Source: Acidimicrobiia bacterium
GTDB taxonomy: Bacteria; Actinomycetota; Acidimicrobiia; UBA2766
Length of the DNA stretch: 64,000 nucleotides
Assembly (NCBI GenBank): GCA_020850945.1
Contig: JADZDR010000032.1
Coordinates: 1 to 64,000 of the forward strand
Direction: 5' to 3'
In this document: positions 40,228 to 50,427 of the stretch, piece after piece
Numbering within the stretch: the stretch's first letter is position 1
Layout: each line of letters starts with the position of its first letter
The notes under the pieces: model-generated
Seen by the model: the letters and a program-made list of their open reading frames with translations, nothing else
Told to the model about the DNA's origin: nothing
The model's database searches: none
Program-made: the position numbers and the translations under genes

Positions 40228-41376
40228 ATGGAGCTGTACCGGCAGATCAACTCGAACAAGAGGCGGTCGGTCTTCCTGCTCGTCGTCGTCGCCGGCCTCC
40301 TCGTCGCGATCGGTTACTTCGCCGCCGTCTGGTTCGGTTACGGGTGGTGGCCCCTCGGCCTCGCCTTCGTCCTCACGCTCGTGCTCTCCGTGGGCTCCTA
40401 CTGGTTCTCCGACAAGGTCGCCCTCACCGCGTCGAAGGCTGTGCAGGTGGGGCCGGACGAGGCGCCGCAGCTCCACAACATCATCGAGGGTCTGTGCCTC
40501 GCGGCGGGACTCCCCAAGCCCCGCATCTACATCGTGAACGACCCGGCCCCCAACGCCTTCGCGACGGGACGCAACCCGGACCACGCTGCTGTCGCCGTGA
40601 CGACGGGACTGCTCCAGATCATGAACCGGGACGAGCTCGAGGGGGTGCTCGCGCACGAGCTCTCCCACGTGAAGAACTACGACATCCTCGTCCAGTCCAT
40701 GGTCGTCGTGCTCGTCGGGACCATCGTGCTCCTCGCCGACATCCTCGTGCGCTTCGCGTTCTGGGGCGGGGTGTCGGGCCGCAGGAGCGGCGGCAGCGGT
40801 GGGGGTGGCGGGCAGGGGGGTGGCCTCGGCATGATCGTCGGCCTCGTCGGTCTCGCTCTCCTCATCCTCTCGCCGATCTTCGCCCGCCTCATCCAGTTCT
40901 CGGTCTCCCGCAAGCGCGAGTCGCTCGCCGACGCGACGGCAGTCGACATCACGCGCTATCCGGCGGGCCTCATCGGCGCCCTCGAGAACCTGGAAGCGGA
41001 CGGGACCGTGGTGAAGTCGGCCTCGCGGGCGACCGCACACATGTGGATCGAGTCCCCACTCGACAACGAGAAGGGCCACAGAGGCAGCCGCCTCAACCGC
41101 CTCTTCATGACACACCCTCCGCTCAGCGAACGCATCGACGCCCTGCGGCGCATCGAGGGCACGGCAGGCTACGAGGGGGGTGGGCACGGCGGCGGCCCGA
41201 TCGGCGCGGACATGGGTCTGGGCGTGAGGGCCCCGCAGGAGGCATCCCCGCATGCGGGCATGCCGATGCCACCCCCGGGCGCACCCTCCGGCCAGCCGCC
41301 CGGTGCACCGCCCGCCCAGCCGCCCGGTGTGCCACCCGGCCAGAAACCGGAGCCACCCCCGATCGGATACTGGTAG
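40228..41376 (+). CDS. htpX: M48-family membrane metalloprotease HtpX
   Basis: 382 residues. Membrane helices lie near 13-33, 37-57, 160-180 and 207-227. The zinc site is HELSH (H143, E144, H147), with the third ligand E231 in RKRESLADA. HtpX degrades damaged membrane proteins. After about residue 300 the protein ends in a tail of Gly, Pro and Gln repeats ([14 protein letters not shown]) of about 70 residues, unusual for HtpX and similar in style to the tail of the adjacent LemA. It is likely cotranscribed with lemA. Confidence 0.92.
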   Translation: MELYRQINSNKRRSVFLLVVVAGLLVAIGYFAAVWFGYGWWPLGLAFVLTLVLSVGSYWFSDKVALTASKAVQVGPDEAPQLHNIIEGLCLAAGLPKPRIYIVNDPAPNAFATGRNPDHAAVAVTTGLLQIMNRDELEGVLAHELSHVKNYDILVQSMVVVLVGTIVLLADILVRFAFWGGVSGRRSGGSGGGGGQGGGLGMIVGLVGLALLILSPIFARLIQFSVSRKRESLADATAVDITRYPAGLIGALENLEADGTVVKSASRATAHMWIESPLDNEKGHRGSRLNRLFMTHPPLSERIDALRRIEGTAGYEGGGHGGGPIGADMGLGVRAPQEASPHAGMPMPPPGAPSGQPPGAPPAQPPGVPPGQKPEPPPIGYW

Positions 41377-41449
41377 GCCGGAGCCCGACCCCGCCCCGGC
41401 TTGGAGCGCGGGGATAGCATTGAACCGTTCCCGGACCAGAGGAGAGCAC

Positions 41450-42337
41450 ATGGGCGAGGAGCGCGGCACCGACCGCGTCAAGCGTGGACTGGCCGAGATG
41501 TTGAAGGGTGGCGTCATCATGGATGTCGTCACGGCCGACCACGCGAAGATCGCCGAGGATGCAGGCGCGTGTGCCGTCATGGCCCTCGAACGCGTGCCCG
41601 CCGACATCCGCGTACAGGGCGGCGTCGCCCGCATGTCCGACCCGGCCCTCATCGAGGAGATCCAGGCGGCCGTGTCGATCCCCGTGATGGCGAAGTGCCG
41701 CATCGGCCACTTCGCGGAGGCACAGGTCCTGCAGGAGCTGCGCGTCGACTACATCGACGAATCCGAGGTGCTCACCCCCGCCGACGAGGCGAACCACATC
41801 GACAAGTGGGCGTTCACAGTCCCCTTCGTGTGCGGGGCGACGAACCTGGGCGAGGCGCTGCGCCGCATCGGCGAGGGCGCGGCCATGATCCGCTCGAAGG
41901 GAGAAGCGGGCTCGGGTGACGTCGTCGAGGCGGTGCGTCACCTTCGCTCCATCGTCGGCGATATCCGCCGCCTCGGGACGCTCGACGCCACGGAGCTCAT
42001 GCAGGCGGCGAAGACGCACTCCGCTCCGTACGAGCTCGTGCGGGAGGTCGCCGAGACCGGCTGGCTGCCCGTACCGATGTTCTGCGCAGGCGGCATCTCG
42101 ACACCCGCCGACGCATCCCTCGTCATGCAACTCGGGGCCGAGGCGTGCTTCGTCGGCTCCGGGATCTTCAAGAGCGGCGACCCCGCGAAGCGGGCCCGCG
42201 CGATCGTCGAGGCCACGACGCACTACGCGAACCCGGACGTGGTCCTGAAGGTGAGCCGTGATCTCGGCGAGCCGATGGTCGGGATCAACGTGAGCACGTT
42301 GGCGGATTCGGAGCGACTCGCAGACCGCGGCTGGTGA
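41450..42337 (+). CDS. pdxS: Pyridoxal 5'-phosphate synthase subunit PdxS
   Basis: 295 residues. The family blocks are complete: [18 protein letters not shown] (conserved Asp), [15 protein letters not shown] (catalytic Lys), [13 protein letters not shown] and [16 protein letters not shown] with the second Lys region, then [30 protein letters not shown] in parts. With PdxT it builds PLP from ribose 5-phosphate, glyceraldehyde 3-phosphate and glutamine. AGGAGAG precedes the ATG, and TAGCAT (41414-41419) is a candidate -10. pdxT overlaps by 4 bp. Confidence 0.97.
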   Translation: MGEERGTDRVKRGLAEMLKGGVIMDVVTADHAKIAEDAGACAVMALERVPADIRVQGGVARMSDPALIEEIQAAVSIPVMAKCRIGHFAEAQVLQELRVDYIDESEVLTPADEANHIDKWAFTVPFVCGATNLGEALRRIGEGAAMIRSKGEAGSGDVVEAVRHLRSIVGDIRRLGTLDATELMQAAKTHSAPYELVREVAETGWLPVPMFCAGGISTPADASLVMQLGAEACFVGSGIFKSGDPAKRARAIVEATTHYANPDVVLKVSRDLGEPMVGINVSTLADSERLADRGW

Positions 42338-42936
42338 CACGACAGCGGCGCGTAGGCGTCCTCGCCCTCCAGGGAGCATTCGCGCTCCACGCCGAGGCCC
42401 TGCACGAGGTGGGAGCCGACCCGGTGGAGGTGCGTGCCCGCGACGACATGTCCGGCCTCGACGCCCTCGTGCTGCCGGGCGGGGAGTCGACGACGATCGG
42501 TCACCTCCTGCGCACGAGCGGGCTCTGGGAATCCCTGCGCACCTCCGTGGCGGCCGGTCTGCCACTGCTCGGAACGTGCGCCGGCATGATCATCGCCGCC
42601 CGAGAGATCGTCGCGCCCGCACCCAACGACAGGGAGCCTCTCGGCGCGATCGGTATCTCCGCCCACCGCAACGCCTTCGGCCGCCAGGTGGAGAGCTTCG
42701 AGGCCGACATCGAGATCGACGGCCTCGCAGGTGGGCCTTTCCATGCCGTGTTCATCAGGGCGCCCGTGATCGAGGCATGGGAGTCAGACGTGTCCGTGCT
42801 TGCCTGGCAGAATGAGCGGGCCGTGATGGCAAGGCAGGGATCCGTGCTCGTGTGTGCGTTCCATCCCGAGCTCACGCCGGATCGGCGCATCCACGAGATG
42901 TTCGTGCGGATGGTTCCCGGCGAGGAGACGACATGA
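42334..42936 (+). CDS. pdxT: Pyridoxal 5'-phosphate synthase glutaminase subunit PdxT
   Basis: 200 residues. A class I glutamine amidotransferase fold with LPGGEST near 50, nucleophile C82 in LLGTCAGM, and the His-Glu of the triad in AFHPELT (about 178-180). It releases ammonia for PdxS. The GTG start overlaps the pdxS stop, and its own stop overlaps yebC, so all three are translationally linked. The sequence is of normal length and appears intact. Confidence 0.95.
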   Translation: MTRQRRVGVLALQGAFALHAEALHEVGADPVEVRARDDMSGLDALVLPGGESTTIGHLLRTSGLWESLRTSVAAGLPLLGTCAGMIIAAREIVAPAPNDREPLGAIGISAHRNAFGRQVESFEADIEIDGLAGGPFHAVFIRAPVIEAWESDVSVLAWQNERAVMARQGSVLVCAFHPELTPDRRIHEMFVRMVPGEETT

Positions 42937-43673
42937 GCGGCCACAGCAAGTGGCACAGCATCAAGCACAAGAAGGCGGCCACCGACGCGAAGCGCGGCAA
43001 GCTGTTCGCGAAGCTGATCCGCTCGATCGAGGTCGCGGCCCGCGACGGAGGCGGGGACACCGACGCGAATCCGACCCTCGGGACCGCTGTCCAGAAGGCC
43101 AAGGACGCCTCGATGCCCAACGAGACGATCCAGCGGGCCATCAAGCGGGGAACCGGGGCACTCGACGGCGCTGCATACGAGGAAGCGTCGTACGAGGGGT
43201 ACGCGCCCGGGGGCGTCGCGCTGTACGTGGAGGTCTTGACGGACAACCGCAACCGCGCCGCCGCCGACGTGCGCTCCGCCTTCTCCAAGCACGGCGGCAG
43301 TCTCGGCGAGCCGGGCTCCGTCGCCTGGAAGTTCGAGAAGAAGGGCGTGATCATCGTGCCCTCCGGCGACGAGGACGAGATCTTCGAGGCGGCCCTCGAG
43401 GCGGGAGCCGAGGACGTGATCGGCGAGGAGTCGGGATTCGAAGTCCGCACGTCACCCTCGGACCTGGCGGCGGTGCGGGCCGCCCTGGAGGCGACGGGGA
43501 TCGGGCTCGACTCGGCCGAGGTCACGATGATCCCCCAGACCACGACCCCCGTCGACAAGGCGACGGCTCCGAAGGTGCTGCGACTCGTCGAGAGCCTCGA
43601 GGACCTCGACGACGTCCAGAACGTGTACGCCGACTTCGACATCCCCGAGGACGTCCTCGCCTCCCTTACATGA
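42933..43673 (+). CDS. yebC: YebC/PmpR-family regulatory protein
   Basis: 246 residues. It starts [28 protein letters not shown] across the first 28 codons (shown in two motifs: [14 protein letters not shown] and ATDAKRGKLF), the family's invariant N-terminus. RNRAAADVRSAFSKHGG and the acidic C-terminal half complete the three-domain protein. The family has been described as transcription regulators and more recently as a translation factor for proline-rich stretches. It overlaps pdxT by 4 bp and is followed by the second family A hairpin pair. Confidence 0.95.
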   Translation: MSGHSKWHSIKHKKAATDAKRGKLFAKLIRSIEVAARDGGGDTDANPTLGTAVQKAKDASMPNETIQRAIKRGTGALDGAAYEEASYEGYAPGGVALYVEVLTDNRNRAAADVRSAFSKHGGSLGEPGSVAWKFEKKGVIIVPSGDEDEIFEAALEAGAEDVIGEESGFEVRTSPSDLAAVRAALEATGIGLDSAEVTMIPQTTTPVDKATAPKVLRLVESLEDLDDVQNVYADFDIPEDVLASLT

Positions 43674-43690
43674 TCCCCCCATTACGCATT

Positions 43691-43798
43691 ACGTGGGCGT
43701 ACTCAACCACGATGAGCGTGGTTGGATACGCCCACGTGGGGTGCGGCCGTTACGTGGGCGTACTCAACCACGATGGTTGTGGTTGGATACGCCCACGT
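43691..43798. repeat. Family A element, locus 2: tandem pair of 47-bp-core hairpins
   Basis: Cores lie at 43691-43737 and 43752-43798 (period 61). Each reads ACGTGGGCGTA, CTC, AACCAC, loop GATGAGC or GATGGTT, GTGGTT, GGA, TACGCCCACGT. The arms are identical to locus 1 at 2588-2706. Only the internal-loop bases and terminal loops differ. It lies between yebC and ruvC, upstream of the ruvC -10. Confidence 0.9.
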
Positions 43799-43872
43799 GG
43801 TTGTGCGGGGGGCAGGAGGAGTTGGCGGTGCGACCACCCGCGACCATCCGCGGCCTGCACAGGCGGTGCCGC

Positions 43873-43878
43873 TAGGGT
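43873..43878 (+). promoter_or_regulatory. Candidate leaderless -10 (TAGGGT) for ruvC
   Basis: TAGGGT ends 6 nt before the ATG at 43885. Together with the preceding hairpins it suggests that ruvCAB is transcribed separately from pdxST-yebC. Confidence 0.5.
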
Positions 43879-43884
43879 GAACGC

Positions 43885-44517
43885 ATGTTCGAGTCGGCGG
43901 ACCCCGACCCAACTCGTCCAGCCCGCGTCCAGGCACCCGGACCCTCCCGGGTCGTGTTGGGCGTCGACCCCGGCCTCACGCGTTGCGGCTGGGGTGTGGT
44001 CGCCCGGGAGGACGGCGCACTCGTCCCCGTCGCCGACGGCACCATCACGACACCCACGGACGTCGACACCGGCGAGAGGCTCTGCCGCCTCCACGACGCC
44101 CTCGACGAGATAGTCACCCGCCACCGCCCCGACTCCGTGGCGATGGAACAGGTGCTCTTCAACCGCAACGTGCGTACCGGCATGACCACGGGTCAGGCCT
44201 GCGGCGTCGCCCTCCTCTGTCTCGCCCGCCACGGCCTCGCGGCCAACTCGTACACGCCCACGCAGGTCAAGTCGGCCGTGACCGGCTGGGGGAGCGCCGA
44301 CAAGGACCAGGTGCGCGTCGCCGTCGCCCGTCTCCTCGGCATGGACCGACCACCGCCCGCCGATGCCGCGGACGCCCTCGCCCTCGCCCTCTGCCACTTC
44401 ACGACCGAACGCCACACGGGCGCGACGCGTGCCGCCGGCGCCGAGACGGGCGCCGCCGGCACGCGGTTCCGGGCCGCCGTCGACGCGGCCCTCGCCCGGG
44501 AGCGGCGCACGGGATGA
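43885..44517 (+). CDS. ruvC: Holliday junction resolvase RuvC
   Basis: 210 residues. The catalytic acids are D28 in [13 protein letters not shown]88 in [10 protein letters not shown], and the C-terminal D-A-A-D pair in [15 protein letters not shown]. RuvC cuts Holliday junctions as a dimer after branch migration by RuvAB. An N-terminal extension of about 20 residues rich in Pro precedes the fold, and about 35 Ala-rich residues follow it. The leaderless promoter supports the ATG at 43885. ruvA overlaps by 4 bp. Confidence 0.95.
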   Translation: MFESADPDPTRPARVQAPGPSRVVLGVDPGLTRCGWGVVAREDGALVPVADGTITTPTDVDTGERLCRLHDALDEIVTRHRPDSVAMEQVLFNRNVRTGMTTGQACGVALLCLARHGLAANSYTPTQVKSAVTGWGSADKDQVRVAVARLLGMDRPPPADAADALALALCHFTTERHTGATRAAGAETGAAGTRFRAAVDAALARERRTG

Positions 44518-45083
44518 TCGCCTGGGTGCGTGGCACGCTCTCGGCCCGCCGCGGCGGCGAGGTCGTCGTCGATGTCGGCGGTGTCGGTCACCGTGTGGCC
44601 GTCCCGCCGGGCTGCCGCCTTCCCCGCGTGGGCGAGGATGTCGTGATCCACACCCATCTCCACGTGCGCGAGGACGTCATGGCCCTCTACGGGTTCCCGT
44701 CCGAGAGCGAGCGCGACACGTTCGAGGTGCTGCTCGGCTGTCAGGGAGTGGGGCCCAAGGTCGCCCTCGCCTGCCTGTCCGTCCTGTCGCCGGAAGCGTT
44801 GCGGCGCGCGGTCGTGACCGACGACGTCGCCACCCTGCAGCGGGTGCCTGGCATCGGCAAGCGGTCGGCGGAGAAGATCGTGTTCGAGCTCGGGCCACGC
44901 CTCGGCGCCGGCGTGAGTGGCGACACGGTACCCGTCCTCCCACACGACGAGGTGCGCGAAGCCCTCGCCGGCCTCGGCTACGCAGGCCGCGAGGTCGACC
45001 GGGCCGTCTCCGGACTGCCCGAAGACGGCGAGGTCGAAGACCTGCTGCGGCGGGCCCTGCGCACCCTGGGTGGCGGCTCATGA
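44514..45083 (+). CDS. ruvA: Holliday junction helicase subunit RuvA
   Basis: 189 residues. The OB domain starts [20 protein letters not shown]. Two helix-hairpin-helix motifs follow ([14 protein letters not shown] and [17 protein letters not shown]). A C-terminal domain that contacts RuvB ends the protein ([17 protein letters not shown]). RuvA tetramers bind the junction and load RuvB. The gene overlaps ruvC and ruvB by 4 bp each. Confidence 0.95.
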   Translation: MIAWVRGTLSARRGGEVVVDVGGVGHRVAVPPGCRLPRVGEDVVIHTHLHVREDVMALYGFPSESERDTFEVLLGCQGVGPKVALACLSVLSPEALRRAVVTDDVATLQRVPGIGKRSAEKIVFELGPRLGAGVSGDTVPVLPHDEVREALAGLGYAGREVDRAVSGLPEDGEVEDLLRRALRTLGGGS

Positions 45084-46135
45084 CCGACCCCGAAGTAGAC
45101 CTCGGCACCGAGCTCGACCTCACCCCCGTGGACTTCGCGCACGACGCGTCCGCCGACGACACCCTCGACAGGGCGCTGCGCCCCCGCGCCCTGGCCGACT
45201 TCTCCGGCCAGCCCGAGGTGCGAGAGCGCCTCGAGATCCTCGTCGACGCCGCGAACCTGCGGGGGGAGCCGCTCGACCACCTCCTCTTCTGTGGCCCGCC
45301 AGGCCTCGGCAAGACGACCCTCGCCCACATCGTCGCCACGGAATCCGGCGCACCCCTGCGCCAGACATCAGGCCCCGCCCTCGAACGACCGGGTGACCTC
45401 GCTGCGATCCTCCTCAACCTCGAAGCGGGCGACGTCCTCTTCGTGGACGAGATCCACCGCCTTCCCCGCACCGTGGAGGAGATCCTCTACCCGGCGATGG
45501 AGGACGGCGGTGTCGACATCGTCGTCGGCAAGGGGCCGACGGCCCGGACCGTGCGGCTCGACCTGCCGCCTTTCACCCTCGTGGGCGCAACGACCCGGGC
45601 CGGCATGCTCACGTCGCCCCTGCGTGACCGGTTCGGATTCGTCGCCCGCCTCGGTTTCTACGACCCGGTCGATCTCGTGCAGATCGTCCTGCGTTCGGCG
45701 CACATCCTCGCTGTCGAGACGGACGCCGACGGTGCCCTCGAGATCGCCCGCCGTGCTCGGGGCACACCCCGAATCGCGAACCGTCTCCTGCGTCGTGTAC
45801 GTGATTTCGCGGCTGTACGTGCGGGTGGCCACATCGACGCAGCGGTCGCGAGCGCGGCCCTCGAGCTGTTCGGCGTCGACGCGGTCGGCCTCGACGCCCT
45901 CGACCGCGAGCTGCTCACGACGATGATCGAGACCTGCGACGGCGGTCCCGCCGGGCTCACGACTCTGGCGGTGCTCGTGGGCGAGGAGGCGGATACTCTC
46001 GAAGACGTGATCGAGCCCTATCTGCTGCAACAGGGCTTCCTGCGGCGCACGCCCCGCGGCCGGATCGTGACCGACATCGCCTACCGGCATCTCGGCAGGA
46101 CCCCCCGCGGAGCCCAGACCAGATTCGGCGTGTGA
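45080..46135 (+). CDS. ruvB: Holliday junction branch migration ATPase RuvB
   Basis: 351 residues. The AAA+ core has Walker [13 protein letters not shown], Walker B with [16 protein letters not shown], and sensor 1 in GATTRAGML. The C-terminal winged helix contains [12 protein letters not shown] and ends in a typical RuvB tail. It drives branch migration with RuvA. The next gene begins inside its stop (GTGA), which couples a membrane protein of unrelated type to this operon. Confidence 0.96.
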   Translation: MTDPEVDLGTELDLTPVDFAHDASADDTLDRALRPRALADFSGQPEVRERLEILVDAANLRGEPLDHLLFCGPPGLGKTTLAHIVATESGAPLRQTSGPALERPGDLAAILLNLEAGDVLFVDEIHRLPRTVEEILYPAMEDGGVDIVVGKGPTARTVRLDLPPFTLVGATTRAGMLTSPLRDRFGFVARLGFYDPVDLVQIVLRSAHILAVETDADGALEIARRARGTPRIANRLLRRVRDFAAVRAGGHIDAAVASAALELFGVDAVGLDALDRELLTTMIETCDGGPAGLTTLAVLVGEEADTLEDVIEPYLLQQGFLRRTPRGRIVTDIAYRHLGRTPRGAQTRFGV

Positions 46136-48153
46136 CCGCGGAAACCCCCGACGCCGAGGCCGGCACGCCCGAGGTACCGGCCCCCAGGACCGGCAAGCGC
46201 CCTGCTGTCCCGCCACGGCCGTCGCGACCCGCCCGCGGTCCGGCACGGACCGGCGCGCGCCGTGAACCCGTCCGTCCAGAACGAAGACTCCGCGCACGCC
46301 TGAGCCGCGCCATGCGTCGTACGCGGACGGCGGGAGCGCGCCTCGGCCGAATGGCACGCACCCCCCGGGGCGTGATCGGGCTCGCCGCCCTCGGCATCCT
46401 CCTCCTCGGCCTCGGCGGCCTACTGCTCACGTTGGGACGAGGGGGCAGCCCACCCCGCATCCGCTTCGAGACCGGCCAGGGGACGGCGGAGGAGATACGG
46501 CGCGCGACCCTCGACGAAGTCGCCACGGGCGCGTACGCGGCGGCCGTGGCACCGGGACGGGCAGGGGAGGTCGCGGCGGCTCTCGCCACGGCACCCATCT
46601 ATCACGTCACCGCGTACTACACACCGTTGGAGGAGGTGCTCGCCTCCTCTCGCGTCGCCTTCGTGAACACGTCGGATCGACCCCTCGGCGACATCCGCTT
46701 CGGGGTGCTCGCACCGGCTGTGGACGCCCGCATGGACGTGCGCAGCGTGACCGTGGACGGCAGGGCCCGCCCCTTCCGCCTGCGGGGCACGACGCTCGTG
46801 GTCGACGTGGCCGACTCGATCGAACCCGGCGCCGAGGCTGTCGTCGACATCGAGTTCGTCCTGCATCCGCGGGTGCTCGAAGTCGCGGACGCTCCGACAG
46901 AGGCCATCACGGGCGAGCCGGACACGCGCATCACGTTGATCTTCGAACGCAAAGGCCTCCTCATCCTCGTCGACTGGTACCCGCGGCTGTACGCGCTCGG
47001 CTCGGATGGCTGGATGGAGCAGCCGGCCGTGCCTGACGCGGTCGACTTCTCGGGTCCGGCCGGCGTCGTCGCCCTCGACCTCGACGTGCCCGCGGACTGG
47101 AAGGTGCTCGCCGCCGGACACATGCTCGAGAAGACCTCCCGCGGAGGCAGGAGCCGCACACGCCACGTGCTTCCCGGCGCCCGCGCCCTGTCCCTCACCG
47201 CCATGCCCAACGCTGTCGAGGTGAACGCGAATCGGGGCGAATACGGGGTGACCGGCCTCGCCCTCAGCTCGTTCGTCGCCCAAGCCGAAGCGGCGGCGGC
47301 GGACACGCTCACGGCAAAGGCCGCCCTCTCGAGCTACACGTCCCCGCCCGTGTGGCGCGACACGAAGGTCGGCGCCGTTGCCCTCCGCGGTCCGTACAAG
47401 TCGATCGTCGTCGACGACCTCATCCTCGTCGAGCAGTCCCAGCTCCAGTCACTCCCGTCGGAACGGGGTCCCGGCACGGCCGAGGGCGGCGTGCGCACCC
47501 TGCTCTTCGAGGGGGCCGCCGCCGAGTGGTGGGGGGGAATTCGCGATATCGACGGCCTCGACGCACCTGGCCTGCGAGACGGGGTCCGGAACTGGGCGGC
47601 ATCCGGTGTCTGGTCGGTGATCTCCCAGAACGGAGATGCGCGCCGTCTCGCCACGTCGACGGGGCTGGCTCCCCTCTACCGGGAAGGTCGCGACGCTGGC
47701 ACCCCCGACACGGCGGCCGCGACGTCGTGGGCGCATCTCGACGGCCTGCTCACCGCCCTCGCCATCGTCACCGCCAAAGCCGGCCTCATGCATCCTGCCC
47801 TCGCCACCCTGGTACGGCCCCCGCCGGCCCCACCGGCGACGGCGGCCGCGGAGGTCTCCGATGCCGCCCTCGCCGGTCTCGCCGCCGGCGATCTGTTCAC
47901 TCCCGTCGGCGGCGACGACGTGCGCGACGCATACGTCGACGTCGCCGCCGGCTTCGGGGTGGGGCGCGACGCGGTCGAGGCGGTGTTCACCCGCTGGTAC
48001 GACGAGTTGCACGGAGACGAGGACATCGGCCGCGAGGCGGGTGAAGGCACCCTTGTCGCCTGGACGGATCCCGGGGCGGCGTCTCCCTTCGTGTCGGCGA
48101 ACACCTTCCCGGCCGATCCGTCCGCGGTCCCGGCCTCGGGGCGTGGATGGTGA
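46132..48153 (+). CDS. Membrane protein resembling a catalytically dead M1 peptidase
   Basis: 673 residues. A basic, Pro/Arg-rich cytoplasmic N-terminus of about 80 residues is followed by one transmembrane helix (about 84-104) and a large outside domain. Residues about 150-260 look like the M1 N-terminal beta domain ([21 protein letters not shown]). Near residues 457-467, [13 protein letters not shown] sits where M1 enzymes have HExxHxWWG: the WWG remains but both zinc His and the Glu are lost. No GAMEN motif is seen. It may be a scaffold or binding protein. The M1 relation is inference from pattern. It overlaps ruvB by 4 bp and precedes yajC. Confidence 0.55.
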   Translation: MTAETPDAEAGTPEVPAPRTGKRPAVPPRPSRPARGPARTGARREPVRPERRLRARLSRAMRRTRTAGARLGRMARTPRGVIGLAALGILLLGLGGLLLTLGRGGSPPRIRFETGQGTAEEIRRATLDEVATGAYAAAVAPGRAGEVAAALATAPIYHVTAYYTPLEEVLASSRVAFVNTSDRPLGDIRFGVLAPAVDARMDVRSVTVDGRARPFRLRGTTLVVDVADSIEPGAEAVVDIEFVLHPRVLEVADAPTEAITGEPDTRITLIFERKGLLILVDWYPRLYALGSDGWMEQPAVPDAVDFSGPAGVVALDLDVPADWKVLAAGHMLEKTSRGGRSRTRHVLPGARALSLTAMPNAVEVNANRGEYGVTGLALSSFVAQAEAAAADTLTAKAALSSYTSPPVWRDTKVGAVALRGPYKSIVVDDLILVEQSQLQSLPSERGPGTAEGGVRTLLFEGAAAEWWGGIRDIDGLDAPGLRDGVRNWAASGVWSVISQNGDARRLATSTGLAPLYREGRDAGTPDTAAATSWAHLDGLLTALAIVTAKAGLMHPALATLVRPPPAPPATAAAEVSDAALAGLAAGDLFTPVGGDDVRDAYVDVAAGFGVGRDAVEAVFTRWYDELHGDEDIGREAGEGTLVAWTDPGAASPFVSANTFPADPSAVPASGRGW

Positions 48154-48187
48154 GCCGCCCGGTAGCAGCCGCCGCGAGGAGTGCTGA

Positions 48188-48193
48188 TACGAT
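48188..48193 (+). promoter_or_regulatory. Candidate -10 (TACGAT) for the yajC-secD-secF operon
   Basis: TACGAT lies 33 nt before the yajC ATG, and the leader carries AAGAGG as a ribosome binding site. Confidence 0.35.
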
Positions 48194-48226
48194 TCAGCGG
48201 TTCAGCCGCCCCGACGAAGAGGCCCA

Positions 48227-48718
48227 ATGGACATCGGACAGATCGCGCAGCTCGCGGCCGTGCTTGCCCAGGAGGGCGACAAGAAGGCGGGAGGGGGCAT
48301 ACTCACGCTCCTCCTTCCCCTCGTGCTCCTCGGGGCCGTCGCCTACTTCCTCCTCATCCGACCGCAGCAGAAGCAGCGTCAGCAGCACCAGGAGCTCGTC
48401 TCCCAACTCGAGCCGGGTGACGAGGTCGTCACGATCGGCGGGATCTTCGGCGAGATAGTCGAGATCGACGAGAACCGGGTGACGCTCGAGATGTACGACG
48501 GCACGCAGATCGAGTTCCTGCGCACGGCGATCTCACGGAAGGTCGCACCCGAGCGCGAGGAAACCTCCGACGATCAAGAGCCCGAAGACGACGGCGACAC
48601 CACGGGAGCCGTGACGGGGAGTGGCGGCGACAAGGGCACCAAGGGCAAGCCGGACTCCTCCGAGGCGGAGGCCGCCGAGAAGGCCGAAGGCAAGCCAGAC
48701 GAGAAATCGGGGAAATGA
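48227..48718 (+). CDS. yajC: Preprotein translocase subunit YajC
   Basis: 163 residues. One transmembrane helix (about 25-43: LTLLLPLVLLGAVAYFLLI) is followed by RPQQKQRQQHQELVSQLEPGDEVVTIGGIFGEI in parts, the YajC signature. The last 60 residues are highly charged and rich in Glu, Asp and Lys. YajC associates with SecDF and assists Sec export. The secD start overlaps its stop (ATGA), so yajC, secD and secF form an operon. Confidence 0.94.
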   Translation: MDIGQIAQLAAVLAQEGDKKAGGGILTLLLPLVLLGAVAYFLLIRPQQKQRQQHQELVSQLEPGDEVVTIGGIFGEIVEIDENRVTLEMYDGTQIEFLRTAISRKVAPEREETSDDQEPEDDGDTTGAVTGSGGDKGTKGKPDSSEAEAAEKAEGKPDEKSGK

Positions 48719-50427
48719 GAAACCGTCGCCGCCTCTGGGTGACCCTCATCCTCTCACTGGCAGTCACCTTCGGTCTGCTCACGTGGGTGCTCGTCGCCGA
48801 CTACAAGCCCAGGCTCGGCCTCGACCTCGCCGGCGGGACGAGCGTCGTCCTCACCGCCAAGGGCAAGACGAACCCGGACAGCCTCAAGGTCGCCGTCGAC
48901 ATCATCCGCAGCCGGGTCGACGACCTCGGCGTGTCCGAACCCGAGATCACGACCGAGGGCAACAACAACATCATCGTGCAGATGCCCGGCATCGACAACG
49001 AGCAACAGGCGCTCGACCTGATCGGGACGACGGCCGAGCTCGGATTCAGACGCGTGCAGGGCCTGTTCCCGGGGCAGGGCGCGCTCACACCCGAGGAATC
49101 GACGCTGCCGCCGGACACGGGCGCCGGTGGGACAGACGACACGACCCCCGAGACCACGGCACCGCCCACGTCTGCACCCGGCGAAGGCGAGGGCGGCGAA
49201 TCGGGTGCAGGCTGGGATGCGGGCGAGTCGGTGTTCCGGGCCGCGGCGCTGCAGGCACAGGCAGAGGCGCCCGTACCCGTGCCCGAGGGCACCCTCCCAC
49301 CAGAGATCCAGATACCGGGCCAGGGAACAGGGCAGGGAACGGTGCAGGCCCCGCCCCTCACGCCGCCCGACCAGATCACGCCGGAGGCGACGATCGTCGT
49401 CCCCGACCGGGAGGGCACCCTGATCTACCAGCTCGGACCGGAGCAGCTCTCGGGGCGGGAGGTGAAGAAGGCGACGGCGCAGATCCAGTCCGGGGCGACA
49501 GGCCTCGGCGGCTGGATCGTGTCGCTGAAGTTCACGGGCAAGGGGGACGACCTCTACGAGAAGCTCACAGGTGAGGCGGCGTGTGCCCAGAGCGGCGACC
49601 CGACCCGCCAGATCGCAATCGTGCTCGACAACGAGGTCGTCTCGGCTCCCCAGGTGGCAGAGGACGTGCAGTGCAACCAGGGGATCTCCGGTGGCGGCGT
49701 CATCACCCTGGGTGGCTCGGAGAGCGGCGACAAGTCCCAGGAGAAGGAGGCGAAGGAGCTCGCGAGCCTCCTCAAGTACGGGTCGCTGCCTGTGAAGCTC
49801 GAGACGTCGAGCATCCAGACGGTGAGTCCCACCCTGGGCGAGGACTCCCTCCGTGCAGGCGTGATCGCCGGGATCGTCGGCCTCATCCTCGTCGCCCTCT
49901 ACGTCCTTGCCTTCTACCGTTTCTTCGGCCTCTACGTGATCTTCGGCCTCGGCATCTTCGGAGTCCTCATCTACGTGTTCGTCGCCCTCATGTCGCAGTT
50001 CTACGGCCTCACGCTCACGTTGGCGGGCCTCGCCGCCGTCGTGGTTTCGATCGGCATCAACGCCGACTCGGCAATCGTGATCATCGAGCGCATCAAGGAC
50101 GAGGTGTTCGAGGGCCGCACGATGCGCACGAGCACCGAGCGCGGCTACAAGCATGCCTTCAGGACGATCCTCGCCGCCGACACGGTCAGCCTCCTCGCCG
50201 CCGCCACCCTCTACTTCCTCACGGTGGGCTCGGTGCGCGGCTTCGCCCTCATGCTCGGGACGGCCACCGTGCTCGACGTCGTGATCACCATCCTCATCAT
50301 CAGACCGATGGTGCTCCTCTCCGGCGAGTCGTGGCCCTTCCGCCACGAACGGCTCCTCTTCTGGCGCCGTCCCGACCGGCGTGAGGACAGGGCGGGGGCC
50401 GAAGGAAGCCTGGAGGCGGCGACGTGA
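48715..50427 (+). CDS. secD: Protein translocase subunit SecD
   Basis: 570 residues. The first helix is followed by the SecD signature LGLDLAGGTSVVL (about 32-44). The large external P1 domain includes a low-complexity insert of about 100 residues (about 120-225) rich in Pro, Gly, Thr and Glu. After ADSAIVIIERIKDE the last helices resemble the RND-type SecD/SecF core (VVSIGINADSAIVI). SecDF uses the proton gradient to pull exported proteins outward. It overlaps yajC and secF by 4 bp each. Confidence 0.95.
   Translation: MRNRRRLWVTLILSLAVTFGLLTWVLVADYKPRLGLDLAGGTSVVLTAKGKTNPDSLKVAVDIIRSRVDDLGVSEPEITTEGNNNIIVQMPGIDNEQQALDLIGTTAELGFRRVQGLFPGQGALTPEESTLPPDTGAGGTDDTTPETTAPPTSAPGEGEGGESGAGWDAGESVFRAAALQAQAEAPVPVPEGTLPPEIQIPGQGTGQGTVQAPPLTPPDQITPEATIVVPDREGTLIYQLGPEQLSGREVKKATAQIQSGATGLGGWIVSLKFTGKGDDLYEKLTGEAACAQSGDPTRQIAIVLDNEVVSAPQVAEDVQCNQGISGGGVITLGGSESGDKSQEKEAKELASLLKYGSLPVKLETSSIQTVSPTLGEDSLRAGVIAGIVGLILVALYVLAFYRFFGLYVIFGLGIFGVLIYVFVALMSQFYGLTLTLAGLAAVVVSIGINADSAIVIIERIKDEVFEGRTMRTSTERGYKHAFRTILAADTVSLLAAATLYFLTVGSVRGFALMLGTATVLDVVITILIIRPMVLLSGESWPFRHERLLFWRRPDRREDRAGAEGSLEAAT

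Noticed and set aside
48754-50346. A 530-codon minus-strand frame opposite secD
   Set aside because: It has biased His/Asp/Glu/Arg composition and no domain; secD is certain on the other strand.
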